From JACKIC01 sp964543795 (lineage in GTDB: Bacteria; Planctomycetota; UBA1135; UBA2386), in NCBI GenBank assembly GCA_964543795.1, contig CAZIZN010000002.1:124001-188000 (forward strand): a stretch of DNA of 64,000 nt, read 5' to 3'. The notes under the pieces were generated by a model. It was not told the DNA's origin and searched no databases. It saw nothing but the letters and a program-made list of their open reading frames with translations. Position 1 is the stretch's first letter; each line of letters opens with the position of its first letter. A program made the position numbers and the translations under genes. Shown here piece after piece: positions 18,330-25,523 of the stretch.

Positions 18330-18868
18330 GCGCCCACGTGCTGATCGGCGTCGGCGGCGGCATCGCCGCCTACAAGCTCGCCTACCTCGCGAGCCGGCTC
18401 GTGCAGGAAGGCCACGGCGTGCGTGTCGCGATGACGCCGCGCGCGACCGAGTTCGTCGGGGCGCTGACGTTCGAAGGGCTCACGGGGCGCAAGGCGATCC
18501 TGTCGACGACGCAGGTCGACCCGGACGGTGGCGTGCCGCACATCGACGCGGCGAGGTGGGCCGAGGTCCTGGTGGTCGCGCCGGCGACCGCCGACCTGCT
18601 CGCGAACCTCGCGTTCGGCGCGGCCGGCGATCCGGTGTCGCTGCTCGCACTGACGTGCCGCTGTCCCGTGCTGGTCTGCCCGGCGATGAACGACGCGATG
18701 TGGTTGTCGCCGCCCGTGCAGCAGAACTGCGCGCGCCTGGCCGAGCGCGGCTTCCAGTTCCTCGGGCCGGTCGCCGGGCACCTCGCCGAGGGCTACGACG
18801 CGATCGGTCGCATGGTCGAACCCGACGCGATCCTCGCGCGCGCGCTCCAGCTCGCGGCGAAGCCGTGA
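18326..18868 (+). CDS. coaC: Phosphopantothenoylcysteine decarboxylase (CoaC, stand-alone flavoprotein)
   Basis: This flavoprotein decarboxylates 4'-phosphopantothenoylcysteine in coenzyme A synthesis. The 180-residue product covers only the decarboxylase domain: GVGGGIAAYKLAYLASRL at the N-terminus, the active-site His in PHIDAARWAE, the FMN-binding VVAPATADLLANLA and the substrate clamp CPAMNDAMW. In most bacteria this domain is fused to the CoaB synthetase; here no CoaB follows, and a PrmA-like gene overlaps the stop. CoaB must be encoded elsewhere, or this paralogue serves another decarboxylation. Confidence 0.85.
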   Translation: MSAHVLIGVGGGIAAYKLAYLASRLVQEGHGVRVAMTPRATEFVGALTFEGLTGRKAILSTTQVDPDGGVPHIDAARWAEVLVVAPATADLLANLAFGAAGDPVSLLALTCRCPVLVCPAMNDAMWLSPPVQQNCARLAERGFQFLGPVAGHLAEGYDAIGRMVEPDAILARALQLAAKP

Positions 18869-19656
18869 GCGGCCCCGTGCAGCGTGCCTACGAACTGACG
18901 GGCCCCGGGGCCGCCGCGGCGCTCGACTGGCTGCACGTGCATGCCGAAGTGCTCGGCGTCGTCGAGGAGGACGAACGCATCGTCGTCTGGATCGAAGGAA
19001 GCCTGCCGGAGCTGCCGATCCACGTCGGCGTGCGCGAACTGCCCGTCGATCCGGCTGCGGCCGCCTGCACCGGCCTCGAACACGATGCGCCGATCCGCGT
19101 CGCCGACGACCTGCTGGTGCGCCCACCCTGGGTCGACCGCCCGGCCGACTTCCGCGGCGTCGAGCTCGTCGTGCCGCGCGGCGCGGCCTTCGGCAGCGGC
19201 GAGCACGGCAGCACGCAGGCGGCGCTGCGGTGCCTGCACGCGCTGTGGGACGGTTCGCCGAGCCTCGTGGATGTCGGCACCGGGTCGGGCATCCTGGCGC
19301 TGTACGCGGCGGTGCGCGGTTGCCGCCGGCTGGCTGGCTGCGACATCGATCTGCCGTCGGTGCGTGCGGCGCGCGAACTGCTGCCCTCGGCGCAGTTCGT
19401 GCACGGGGGGCCCGATCGGCTCGAGCCGGCCGCGGCCGTGGTCGCGAACATGACCGGCGACGAACTGACCGCGGCGATGCCGGAGATCCTGCGGCTGTGG
19501 ACAGGGGCAGGCCCCCTCGTGCTCGGCGGTCTGCGGGCGCACGAAGTGGAGCCGGTCGCGCGGCTGGTCGGTCTGCCGCCCGCGCACCGCGAGACGGTCG
19601 GCGACTTCACCTCCCTGGGGTTCCGTCGCACGGCGGGTCAGTCGGACCGAACGTAG
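18865..19656 (+). CDS. PrmA-like class I SAM methyltransferase (ribosomal protein L11 methyltransferase family)
   Basis: The 263-residue product matches the PrmA layout: an N-terminal substrate-recognition part of about 100 residues, then RGAAFGSGEHGSTQAALRCL (the PrmA GxAFGTGxHxTT motif, with Gly-Glu changes), the SAM motif I VDVGTGSGILALYAA and the NMTGDEL motif IV. PrmA trimethylates ribosomal protein L11. It is shorter than E. coli PrmA (about 293) and the motif differences make a different substrate possible. It overlaps coaC by 4 nt at its start and the 3' end of the RsmJ-like gene by 19 bp, convergently. Confidence 0.8.
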   Translation: MSGPVQRAYELTGPGAAAALDWLHVHAEVLGVVEEDERIVVWIEGSLPELPIHVGVRELPVDPAAAACTGLEHDAPIRVADDLLVRPPWVDRPADFRGVELVVPRGAAFGSGEHGSTQAALRCLHALWDGSPSLVDVGTGSGILALYAAVRGCRRLAGCDIDLPSVRAARELLPSAQFVHGGPDRLEPAAAVVANMTGDELTAAMPEILRLWTGAGPLVLGGLRAHEVEPVARLVGLPPAHRETVGDFTSLGFRRTAGQSDRT

Positions 19657-20384
19657 ACGTCGAAGCGCACCCTCTCGCTGCGTACCTCGAACGACACCCC
19701 CGGCGCCAGCGGCGGCGCCTTGCTGTGGCGCTTGACCACGACGCGCTCCCGGGCGGTGCGCCGGGCCGCCTCGAACAGCTCCGCTTCGTCCAGGCTCGGG
19801 CCGCACACGGCGCGGCAGGCCTGCATCTCCTTCTTCACCTGGGCCTTGCCGCCGTCCGTGAACATCGGGTCGAGCACCACGACGTCGGGTTGCTCCCCGG
19901 GCGCCAGCCTCCCGAGCCAGCGCACGGCGTCCGCTGCGACGACCCGGAGGCGGCCCTCGAAGGGTTGTTCGGCCGCGGCGACGCAGGCGAGCATCGCCAG
20001 GGCCGGCACCTGCTCGACGGCCGTCACCTCGCAGCCGAGGTGCGCGAGCACCGCGGCGTCGCGGCAGAGCCCCGCGGTCGCGTCGACGACGCGCGGCGGG
20101 GCCGGTCGCCGCATCATGCCGACCGCCCGCGGCAGCGGGTCGCTGCGCCGCGATGTTCGCAAGCGGTTTCGCATCAGTGGATTGCGAAAGTCCAACTCGA
20201 CGGCGATCGGGCCGCTGTCGCCGGGGCCGACGAGTTGGAGCTTGCCGCCGTCTCGGACGATCTGCCAACCGGTCGGATCTTGTGCCGACGAGGCTCGCAG
20301 GCCCAGCGAGGTGGCGAGGGCCAGATCTTGCGGTGAGGCGGGCAACCGAAGGGTTACTTCGGCGCCCCGTGAGGTAGGTGGCAT
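19638..20384 (-). CDS. RsmJ-like SAM-dependent methyltransferase
   Basis: RsmJ methylates G1516 of 16S rRNA. The 248-residue product has the matching core: VVDATAGLCRDAAVLAHLGCEVTAVEQVP (motif I, usually DATAGLGRDA), VVLDPMFTDGGKAQVKKEM (the DPMFP...KKEM motif) and ERVVVKRHSKAPPL. The ATG at 20384 is chosen because upstream in-frame sequence is not protein-like and runs into the regulator's promoter region. Its 3' end overlaps the PrmA-like gene tail to tail by 19 bp. It is divergent from the XRE regulator gene. Confidence 0.8.
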   Translation of the reverse strand: MPPTSRGAEVTLRLPASPQDLALATSLGLRASSAQDPTGWQIVRDGGKLQLVGPGDSGPIAVELDFRNPLMRNRLRTSRRSDPLPRAVGMMRRPAPPRVVDATAGLCRDAAVLAHLGCEVTAVEQVPALAMLACVAAAEQPFEGRLRVVAADAVRWLGRLAPGEQPDVVVLDPMFTDGGKAQVKKEMQACRAVCGPSLDEAELFEAARRTARERVVVKRHSKAPPLAPGVSFEVRSERVRFDVYVRSD

Positions 20385-20391
20385 TTCCGGA
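20380..20391 (+). repeat. GGCATTTCCGGA direct repeat, copy 1 (at RsmJ-like start codon)
   Basis: This 12-base sequence spans the start codon of the RsmJ-like gene and recurs exactly 128 bp away in the promoter region of the divergent XRE regulator. It could be an operator for that regulator. Confidence 0.4.
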
Positions 20392-20507
20392 TCCGGTGCG
20401 CCGTTGATTGTGACCTGGGGTCGTGCGGTCGAAAAGCACGGCCCTTGGCATCGGCGAACCGGCCGACCGAGTCTCGCTTCCAGACGAACGTTTTCCCGCG
20501 GCCGAAC

Positions 20508-20519
20508 GGCATTTCCGGA
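20508..20519 (+). repeat. GGCATTTCCGGA direct repeat, copy 2 (in XRE promoter)
   Basis: This copy ends 5 bases before the TGCTACACT extended -10 element of the XRE gene, a position where a bound repressor would block RNA polymerase. Confidence 0.4.
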
Positions 20520-20524
20520 CGCAG

Positions 20525-20533
20525 TGCTACACT
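20525..20533 (+). promoter_or_regulatory. Extended -10 element TGCTACACT for the XRE regulator
   Basis: TGC plus TACACT lies 80 bp upstream of the ATG at 20614. The identical 9-mer precedes the second sugar-dehydrogenase-like gene at 27537. No clear -35 hexamer is seen. Confidence 0.4.
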
Positions 20534-20613
20534 TTCGCATTCGGCGATCGGCCCGCCAACCGCGGTTTCGCCTCTACGAATCCTTCCCCCCAAGCGCTTC
20601 GCTTCGTCCTCCC

Positions 20614-21174
20614 ATGCGGCGTCTGCACCTCAAGCTGTTCTTCCTCCGCACCCGTCTCAAGCGGGAAGCCCAAGGCGTCACGGCCAAGACCCTCGGCGTT
20701 CGTCCGGCGACCATGTCCCATCTGGAACAGGGCCGGTCGTTGCCGACCCTGCCGATGTTGCTCGCCCTGTGCAAGCACTACGACGTGACCCCGACCTACC
20801 TGCTCGACGATGCCCGCCCGATCGAGCCGTCGAACCGCGATCGGTGGAGCGAACGCGACAGCGTGGTCGCCCGCGGCAGCTGGCTCGAGGTCGCCGAGGC
20901 GGCGGTGGTGACGGCCCACGACGGGACCCGCCTGGCCGCCGTGCAGCCTGGTGCCCGCTTCTTCGATGCCGCGGCCCAGCCGCAGCGCGTCCTCTGCAGC
21001 AACCCCGAAGCCGCCGCTCAGCTCGAGGCCGGTCTGCGCACGGCCGCAACGCAGCGGGACCGCGATCTCGAGGACATGCTGACGCGCGAACTGCTCGGCC
21101 AGCGCAAGCCGCGCACGAAGCCGGTCGCCAAGAGTTCGCTCAAGGCCGCGATGGCCCAGGCCGAACTCGGCTGA
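20614..21174 (+). CDS. XRE family helix-turn-helix transcriptional regulator
   Basis: The 186-residue product has an N-terminal HTH_3 domain (about residues 8-65): TAKTLGVRPATMSHLEQGRS as the helix-turn-helix, then LPMLLALCKHYDVTPTYLLDD. The remaining 120 residues have a central part with Gly and Asp turns (VTAHDGTRLAAVQPGARFF) and a basic C-terminal tail (KPRTKPVAKSSLKAA). No ligand domain is recognised. ATG 20614 is the first start giving a normal HTH N-terminus. Two copies of GGCATTTCCGGA in the upstream divergent region are candidate binding sites. Confidence 0.85.
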   Translation: MRRLHLKLFFLRTRLKREAQGVTAKTLGVRPATMSHLEQGRSLPTLPMLLALCKHYDVTPTYLLDDARPIEPSNRDRWSERDSVVARGSWLEVAEAAVVTAHDGTRLAAVQPGARFFDAAAQPQRVLCSNPEAAAQLEAGLRTAATQRDRDLEDMLTRELLGQRKPRTKPVAKSSLKAAMAQAELG

Positions 21175-21229
21175 TCGACGGGTTCGGTCCGACCGTCGTG
21201 CCGGCGGCGGCCGGCGCGCACCGCGGACG

Positions 21230-22366
21230 TCACCTGCCCGCCCCGGCGACCCGTTCGCAGACCGCGGTCATGCGTTCGGCGAAGCGCGGCATGGCGTAGT
21301 TCGCCAGCGCATGCCGTCGTGCGGCCTCACCCAGGCGGGTGCGCTGCGCGGGGTCGCGCAGCAGCGCCGCGAGTGCTGCGGCCAGCGCCCGCGCATCCCC
21401 CGGCGCGACGAGGACGCCGGTGCGGTCGGTCTCGATCGACTCCGGGATGCCGCCGATCGCCGACGCCACGACCGGACGGGCGGCGGCCTGCGCCTCGGCG
21501 ATCGTGCGCGGTGCCGACTCGAGTGCCACGCTGGGCACCACCACGACGTCGAGTTCGCCGAGCCATCGGGGCGTGTCGCTGCGGTGGCCGAGGAAGTGCA
21601 CACGGTGCTCGAGCCCGAGCCGCTGCGCGTACGAGCGCAACACTTCGGTGTAGCCGCCGATGCGGGCCTGGGAATCGGCGAACGATTCGCCGCCGGCGAC
21701 CACCACGTGGGGCGCGTCGGCAGCGCCGTCGAGGGAGGCGACGGCGTCGAGCAGTACGCGGTGTCCCTTGTGCGGATCGATGCGGCCGACGACGCCGACG
21801 AGCGCCGTGGCCGCCGGGAGACCGAGTTCGCGCCGCAGGCCGCCGGGGCAGGTGGCGAAGAACTCGTCGGGAACGCCGTTGGGCACGACGGTCAGTCGAG
21901 CACCGACCGCCAGGTGCGCATCGACGGCCAGGGCGCCGGCCCGCGAGGGGGTGACGACCGCCGCTGCGCGCCGTAGCGCCCAGCGTGCGACCGCCGAGCG
22001 GGTGACGACGTGCAGGTGCCACAGGCACGGCAGGTCGCCGCGCTGCGCCAGGACCGCGGCGTAGCCCGCGATCATGGTGTTCGCGTAGAGCAGACGCGCC
22101 CCGCATGCGCCCGCGACGGCGCGCAGCGCGCGCACTGCGCGCGGCACCGAGAGCGCCTTGGCGAACGGGGTCGCGCCGCCGATCGGCACGGTGTGCACGG
22201 TGATCCCGAGCTCACGCGCGCGCGCCGGCAGCGGCCCGTCTCGGGGAACTGCCAGGTGCGGCTCGATGCGTCCGCGATCCAGCGCCGCGAACAGGTCGGC
22301 GAGCACGACCTCGGCTCCGCCCCAGTCGACGGTGTGGCTGCAGAAGAGGATCGGGAGGGCTGCCAA
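21230..22366 (-). CDS. Glycosyltransferase family 4
   Basis: The roughly 378-residue product has the GT-B layout: N-terminal DWGGAEVVLADLFAALD, the central hinge VPNGVP, VVGRIDPHKGHRVLLDAV, and the C-terminal nucleotide-sugar site SVALESAPRTIAEAQAAARPVVAS followed by IGGIPESI. It transfers a sugar from a nucleotide donor, probably into a surface polysaccharide. The start is uncertain: no ATG or GTG is available near the N-terminus, and TTG 22366 (or TTG 22402) is the best choice. It is divergent from the GT2 gene, so the start should lie close to 22366-22402. Confidence 0.85.
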   Translation of the reverse strand: MAALPILFCSHTVDWGGAEVVLADLFAALDRGRIEPHLAVPRDGPLPARARELGITVHTVPIGGATPFAKALSVPRAVRALRAVAGACGARLLYANTMIAGYAAVLAQRGDLPCLWHLHVVTRSAVARWALRRAAAVVTPSRAGALAVDAHLAVGARLTVVPNGVPDEFFATCPGGLRRELGLPAATALVGVVGRIDPHKGHRVLLDAVASLDGAADAPHVVVAGGESFADSQARIGGYTEVLRSYAQRLGLEHRVHFLGHRSDTPRWLGELDVVVVPSVALESAPRTIAEAQAAARPVVASAIGGIPESIETDRTGVLVAPGDARALAAALAALLRDPAQRTRLGEAARRHALANYAMPRFAERMTAVCERVAGAGR

Positions 22367-22425
22367 CCGCCGAGAGGTTACGTCGCGGCTCCAGAGTCGC
22401 AACGCGATCGGCCGATGGGACCGGC

Positions 22426-23292
22426 GTGTCCGCAGCAGCCAGCCAGCCCGAGGTCGCCGTGGTCGTGCCTTGCCACCGCTACGCGCACCTGCTGCCGGAA
22501 GCGGTGGCGAGCGCCGTGGCGCAGACCTACCGCAACCTGCGCATCGTGATCGTCGACGACGGCAGCCCCGACGACACGGCTGCGGTCGCGGCGCGGCTCG
22601 CCGCCGACCACCGGGACCGCCGCATCGACCTCGTGCGGCAACCCAACCGCGGCCTCGGTGCCGCACGCAACGCGGGGATCCGGGCCACGGATTCGCCGTT
22701 GCTGCTGCCGCTCGACGCCGACGACCGACTGCACGAACGCGCCGTCGAACGGCTCGTCGCGACCCTGACGGCGAGCGGCGCCGACGTCGCCACGCCGCAG
22801 GGCCGCACGTTCGGCGCCGAGGACCGGCCGCTGCGCACGCTGCCGGCGACGCGGCGCCGGCTCGTGCGCGGCAACTGCCTCGTCTACTCCAGCCTGTTCC
22901 GGCGCGAACTGTTCGATCGCATCGGCGGCTACGCCACCGATCTGCGGCCGCTCGGCTACGAGGACTGGGACTTCTGGCTCGGTGCGCTCGAAGCGGGGGC
23001 GCGCTTCGTGCACGTCGACGAGCCCCTGTTCCTCTACCGGCGGCACGGGCCGACGATGCTCGCGGCCGCCGACGCCGCGGCGATGCAGTTGCGCGCGCGC
23101 ATCGTGCTGCGTCACCCGCGGCTCTACTCGCGGTGGCGCGCGGCCCTGGCGACGCGCATCCTGCGGTCTCCGGCGTGTCCGGACGTCTGGGCGCGGCTGG
23201 GCTTCGCCGCGAGCTGCCTGCTCGATCGACGCCTCAGGCTCCTGTTCGCTCAGCTGCGGGCGCGCTGCACGACGAACATGCTCTCGACGTAG
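22426..23292 (+). CDS. Glycosyltransferase family 2
   Basis: The 288-residue product is a GT-A fold enzyme: VAVVVPCHRYAHLLPEAV at the N-terminus, IVIVDDGSPDDT (nucleotide binding), NRGLGAARNAGIR, and the metal-binding PLDADDRL (DxD). YEDWDFWLGALEAGARF is the family's ED acceptor-site motif. The C-terminal 80 residues are basic and helical and may contact the membrane. The start is GTG 22426. The 3' end overlaps the convergent methyltransferase gene by 43 bp. The donor and acceptor sugars are unknown. Confidence 0.9.
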   Translation: MSAAASQPEVAVVVPCHRYAHLLPEAVASAVAQTYRNLRIVIVDDGSPDDTAAVAARLAADHRDRRIDLVRQPNRGLGAARNAGIRATDSPLLLPLDADDRLHERAVERLVATLTASGADVATPQGRTFGAEDRPLRTLPATRRRLVRGNCLVYSSLFRRELFDRIGGYATDLRPLGYEDWDFWLGALEAGARFVHVDEPLFLYRRHGPTMLAAADAAAMQLRARIVLRHPRLYSRWRAALATRILRSPACPDVWARLGFAASCLLDRRLRLLFAQLRARCTTNMLST

Positions 23293-23918
23293 CGGCCGTT
23301 CACCCAGCGTGGGTCTGGCAGGACGAGTTCGTCGACCACCCGCCGTGGACCGTCGTGCACGGTGTGCACGACGTCGTGCAGCACGAGTACGCCGCCCGGC
23401 GCGACCTTGCCGGCCCAGTCGAGGAAGTCGCGTCGCACCGCGTCGTAGGCGTGGTTGCCGTCGAGGAACAGCAGGTCGATGGGTTTGGTGAACCCCGCGG
23501 CGAAGTCCTGGCTGAGCCCGGCGCGCACGTCGACGAGGTCGCGCACGGCCGCGTCGCGCAGGTTCTGCTCGAACGCGCTGCGCAGGGGGCCGCCGAGCCG
23601 GTCCTGGCGCGCGTGGTACTCGCCGGCGCTGGCGTCGTCGCCGGCGGCGTCGAAGGGGTCGATGCAGACGAGCCGCGGCTCGCGCTTGCCCAGCAGTCCG
23701 CGACCGATGCAGACGCTGCTCTTGCCCTGCCAGCTGCCGATCTCCACCGCGAGCGGCCGCTCGTCGGGCAACCCGCGCGCCAGTTCGTAGAGCTCGATCG
23801 CCTCGTCGACCGCGAGCCAGCCGTCGATGGACACGTGGGCCAGGATGTCTTTGTAGCGCAGGCCGCGCAGCAGCAGGTGCGCACGCGTGCCGACGCGCCA
23901 GGGCTTCTTGGTCTGCAT
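23250..23918 (-). CDS. Class I SAM-dependent methyltransferase (Methyltransf_24 type)
   Basis: The 222-residue product shows VEIGSWQGKSSVCIGRGLL (motif I, about residues 57-75), LVCIDPFD (acidic end of beta 2), LLFLDGNHAYDAVRRDFLDW and GGVLVLHDVVHTVHDGPRRVVDEL. These are typical of the Methyltransf_24 family often found in polysaccharide and lipid modification clusters. It is preceded on the same strand, 75 bp away, by the KpsS-like gene, and converges with the GT2 gene, overlapping it by 43 bp. A role in modifying a surface glycan is an inference from context. Confidence 0.85.
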   Translation of the reverse strand: MQTKKPWRVGTRAHLLLRGLRYKDILAHVSIDGWLAVDEAIELYELARGLPDERPLAVEIGSWQGKSSVCIGRGLLGKREPRLVCIDPFDAAGDDASAGEYHARQDRLGGPLRSAFEQNLRDAAVRDLVDVRAGLSQDFAAGFTKPIDLLFLDGNHAYDAVRRDFLDWAGKVAPGGVLVLHDVVHTVHDGPRRVVDELVLPDPRWVNGRYVESMFVVQRARS

Positions 23919-23993
23919 CGCCCTTCCTATCGGCTCCGCGAGCCTCCGGATTGACGCCCGATGACGGGTCCCGCCGCGGCGGCGTCGGCCGGT

Positions 23994-25364
23994 TCAGCGC
24001 GTGAGCGGGGAGGCGAGTGGCCAGGGCGGCCCCGCGCGGTAGGCGTGCGGGGCGGCCGCGGTGCTCGCGGGGGGCACGGACAGGGCCGCGGTCAGCCCGA
24101 GGATGCCGTTCCAATCGGGGTGCGTCATCGAACACCAGACGTGGTGCTGCACGAGGAGCCGGGTGAGCAGGCGTTCGCGCAGCGTCGTGTTCGACGCACG
24201 CAGGGCGGCGTCGAACGCCGCGGGGAACTCGGCCAGCGGCCGTTCCCAGGTGACGCCCGCGAGCCCGTACAGCGCGCGTCCGCAGTGCAGCACCGGCGAC
24301 CCGGCGAGCAACGCGGCGACGGCGGCCGGGTGGTTGATGGTCAGCGTCGCGACGCCGAGCGCGGCAGCTTCGGCGGCGGCCGCCGACGGCAGCGCGACGA
24401 CCCCTTCCGGTCGCTGGAGTGCGCCGAGGTGGCACCGGCGCAGGCCCTTCGGCGGCAACACGACGGCGATGCGGGTGCCGCGGCCGAACGCGCGGGCGGC
24501 TGCGGTGGCCTGGCGCACGAGCAGGTCCGCCGCCGGCGGCGACTGCGCATCGAGTCGCACCCGCACGTCGTCCTCGTCCTGCAGCAGCACCGTGACGAAC
24601 GGCGCGTCCGGCAAGCGGTGGTCGAGAGCGGTGGAATCGCGCGACGGCAGCGCGTCGCGCCAGCCGTGCAACGCCAGCCGCAGTTCGACCGCGTTCCCGT
24701 GGGCCAAGGCCCGCAGGGCGTCCGCGAGTCGGCTGCGCAGCGGCGGCGGCGCACACGCGCGCCGGGCCAGCGCCGCGGGCATCGTCCGGCTCAGCAGGTG
24801 CGCGAGGCATGCGGACAGCAGGCCGGGGTCCGCGGCAGCGTCGCGCAACTCGCCGGCCGAGCGCGGCGCCGCGCCGGACTCGCCGTCGACGCCGCGGGGG
24901 TCGTGCTGCAGCGTGTGGGGGAGCAGTCCCGGGCCGATCCACGCCGTGCGTGTGCCGAACTCTCGCGCGACGAAGTGCACGAGCCGCTGTTCGGCGGTGC
25001 GACTGCCGTCGAAGACGACGAGGTCCGGGCGGCTGCGCTCGAACCAGTGCACGAGGGCCGGCAGCAGACGACCGAGGCGGTGGACCGTCGCGGTCTCCCT
25101 GCGGCGCCGGCGGGCGGACGTCGTGGGGCCGACGACGCGGTCGCACTCGGTGGCGGCGAACGCCGCCAGCGGCGCGCGCATCGGCTCGAAGGCCGTCGGC
25201 TCGAGCAGCGCCGCATCGAGCCCGTTCAACCGCCAGAAGCGCGCCTGTGCGTGGCTCGTCAGCAGGCTGGTGACGGAACTGCCGCTGCGTGCGAACTGGC
25301 GCTGCAGTCTGTCCAGAAGATGGAACGTCGCGAACGCCGGGCTGCCGAAGACGATCCGAGCCAT
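23994..25364 (-). CDS. Capsular polysaccharide synthesis/export protein, KpsS/KpsC-like
   Basis: The 456-residue product resembles the PF05159 capsule family (KpsS/KpsC glycosyltransferases that add beta-Kdo linkers). Supporting blocks are LVVFDGSRTAEQRLVHFVAREFGTRTAWI in the N-terminal half, VTVLLQDEDDVRVR near residue 260, and the C-terminal TLTINHPAAVAALLAGSPVLHCG followed by ALYGLAGVT, equivalent to the nucleotide-binding part. The ATG at 25364 is the only good start. It lies upstream of the methyltransferase on the same strand and close to GT2 and GT4 genes, forming a small surface-polysaccharide locus. The match is moderate. Confidence 0.65.
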   Translation of the reverse strand: MARIVFGSPAFATFHLLDRLQRQFARSGSSVTSLLTSHAQARFWRLNGLDAALLEPTAFEPMRAPLAAFAATECDRVVGPTTSARRRRRETATVHRLGRLLPALVHWFERSRPDLVVFDGSRTAEQRLVHFVAREFGTRTAWIGPGLLPHTLQHDPRGVDGESGAAPRSAGELRDAAADPGLLSACLAHLLSRTMPAALARRACAPPPLRSRLADALRALAHGNAVELRLALHGWRDALPSRDSTALDHRLPDAPFVTVLLQDEDDVRVRLDAQSPPAADLLVRQATAAARAFGRGTRIAVVLPPKGLRRCHLGALQRPEGVVALPSAAAAEAAALGVATLTINHPAAVAALLAGSPVLHCGRALYGLAGVTWERPLAEFPAAFDAALRASNTTLRERLLTRLLVQHHVWCSMTHPDWNGILGLTAALSVPPASTAAAPHAYRAGPPWPLASPLTR

Positions 25365-25456
25365 GCCAGGGCATGGATCGGGCTTCGTGCGGGTGTGGCT
25401 TGATGGGACCGTTCGCCCGGTTTCGCATCGCCGCAAGCCGGTCCCATCTTCCGCCG

Positions 25457-25484
25457 TTGTCCGGGCTCCTGCGCATGCTAGGTT
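25457..25484 (+). promoter_or_regulatory. Promoter: TTGTCC, 16 bp, extended -10 TGCTAGGTT
   Basis: TTGTCC at 25457-25462 and TAGGTT at 25479-25484, preceded by TGC, form a plausible sigma-70-type promoter about 40 bp upstream of the first sugar-dehydrogenase-like gene. Confidence 0.4.
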
Positions 25485-25523
25485 ACCGGGCCCACAGCAC
25501 CGCGTGATGCGTAGTGCGGTGGG

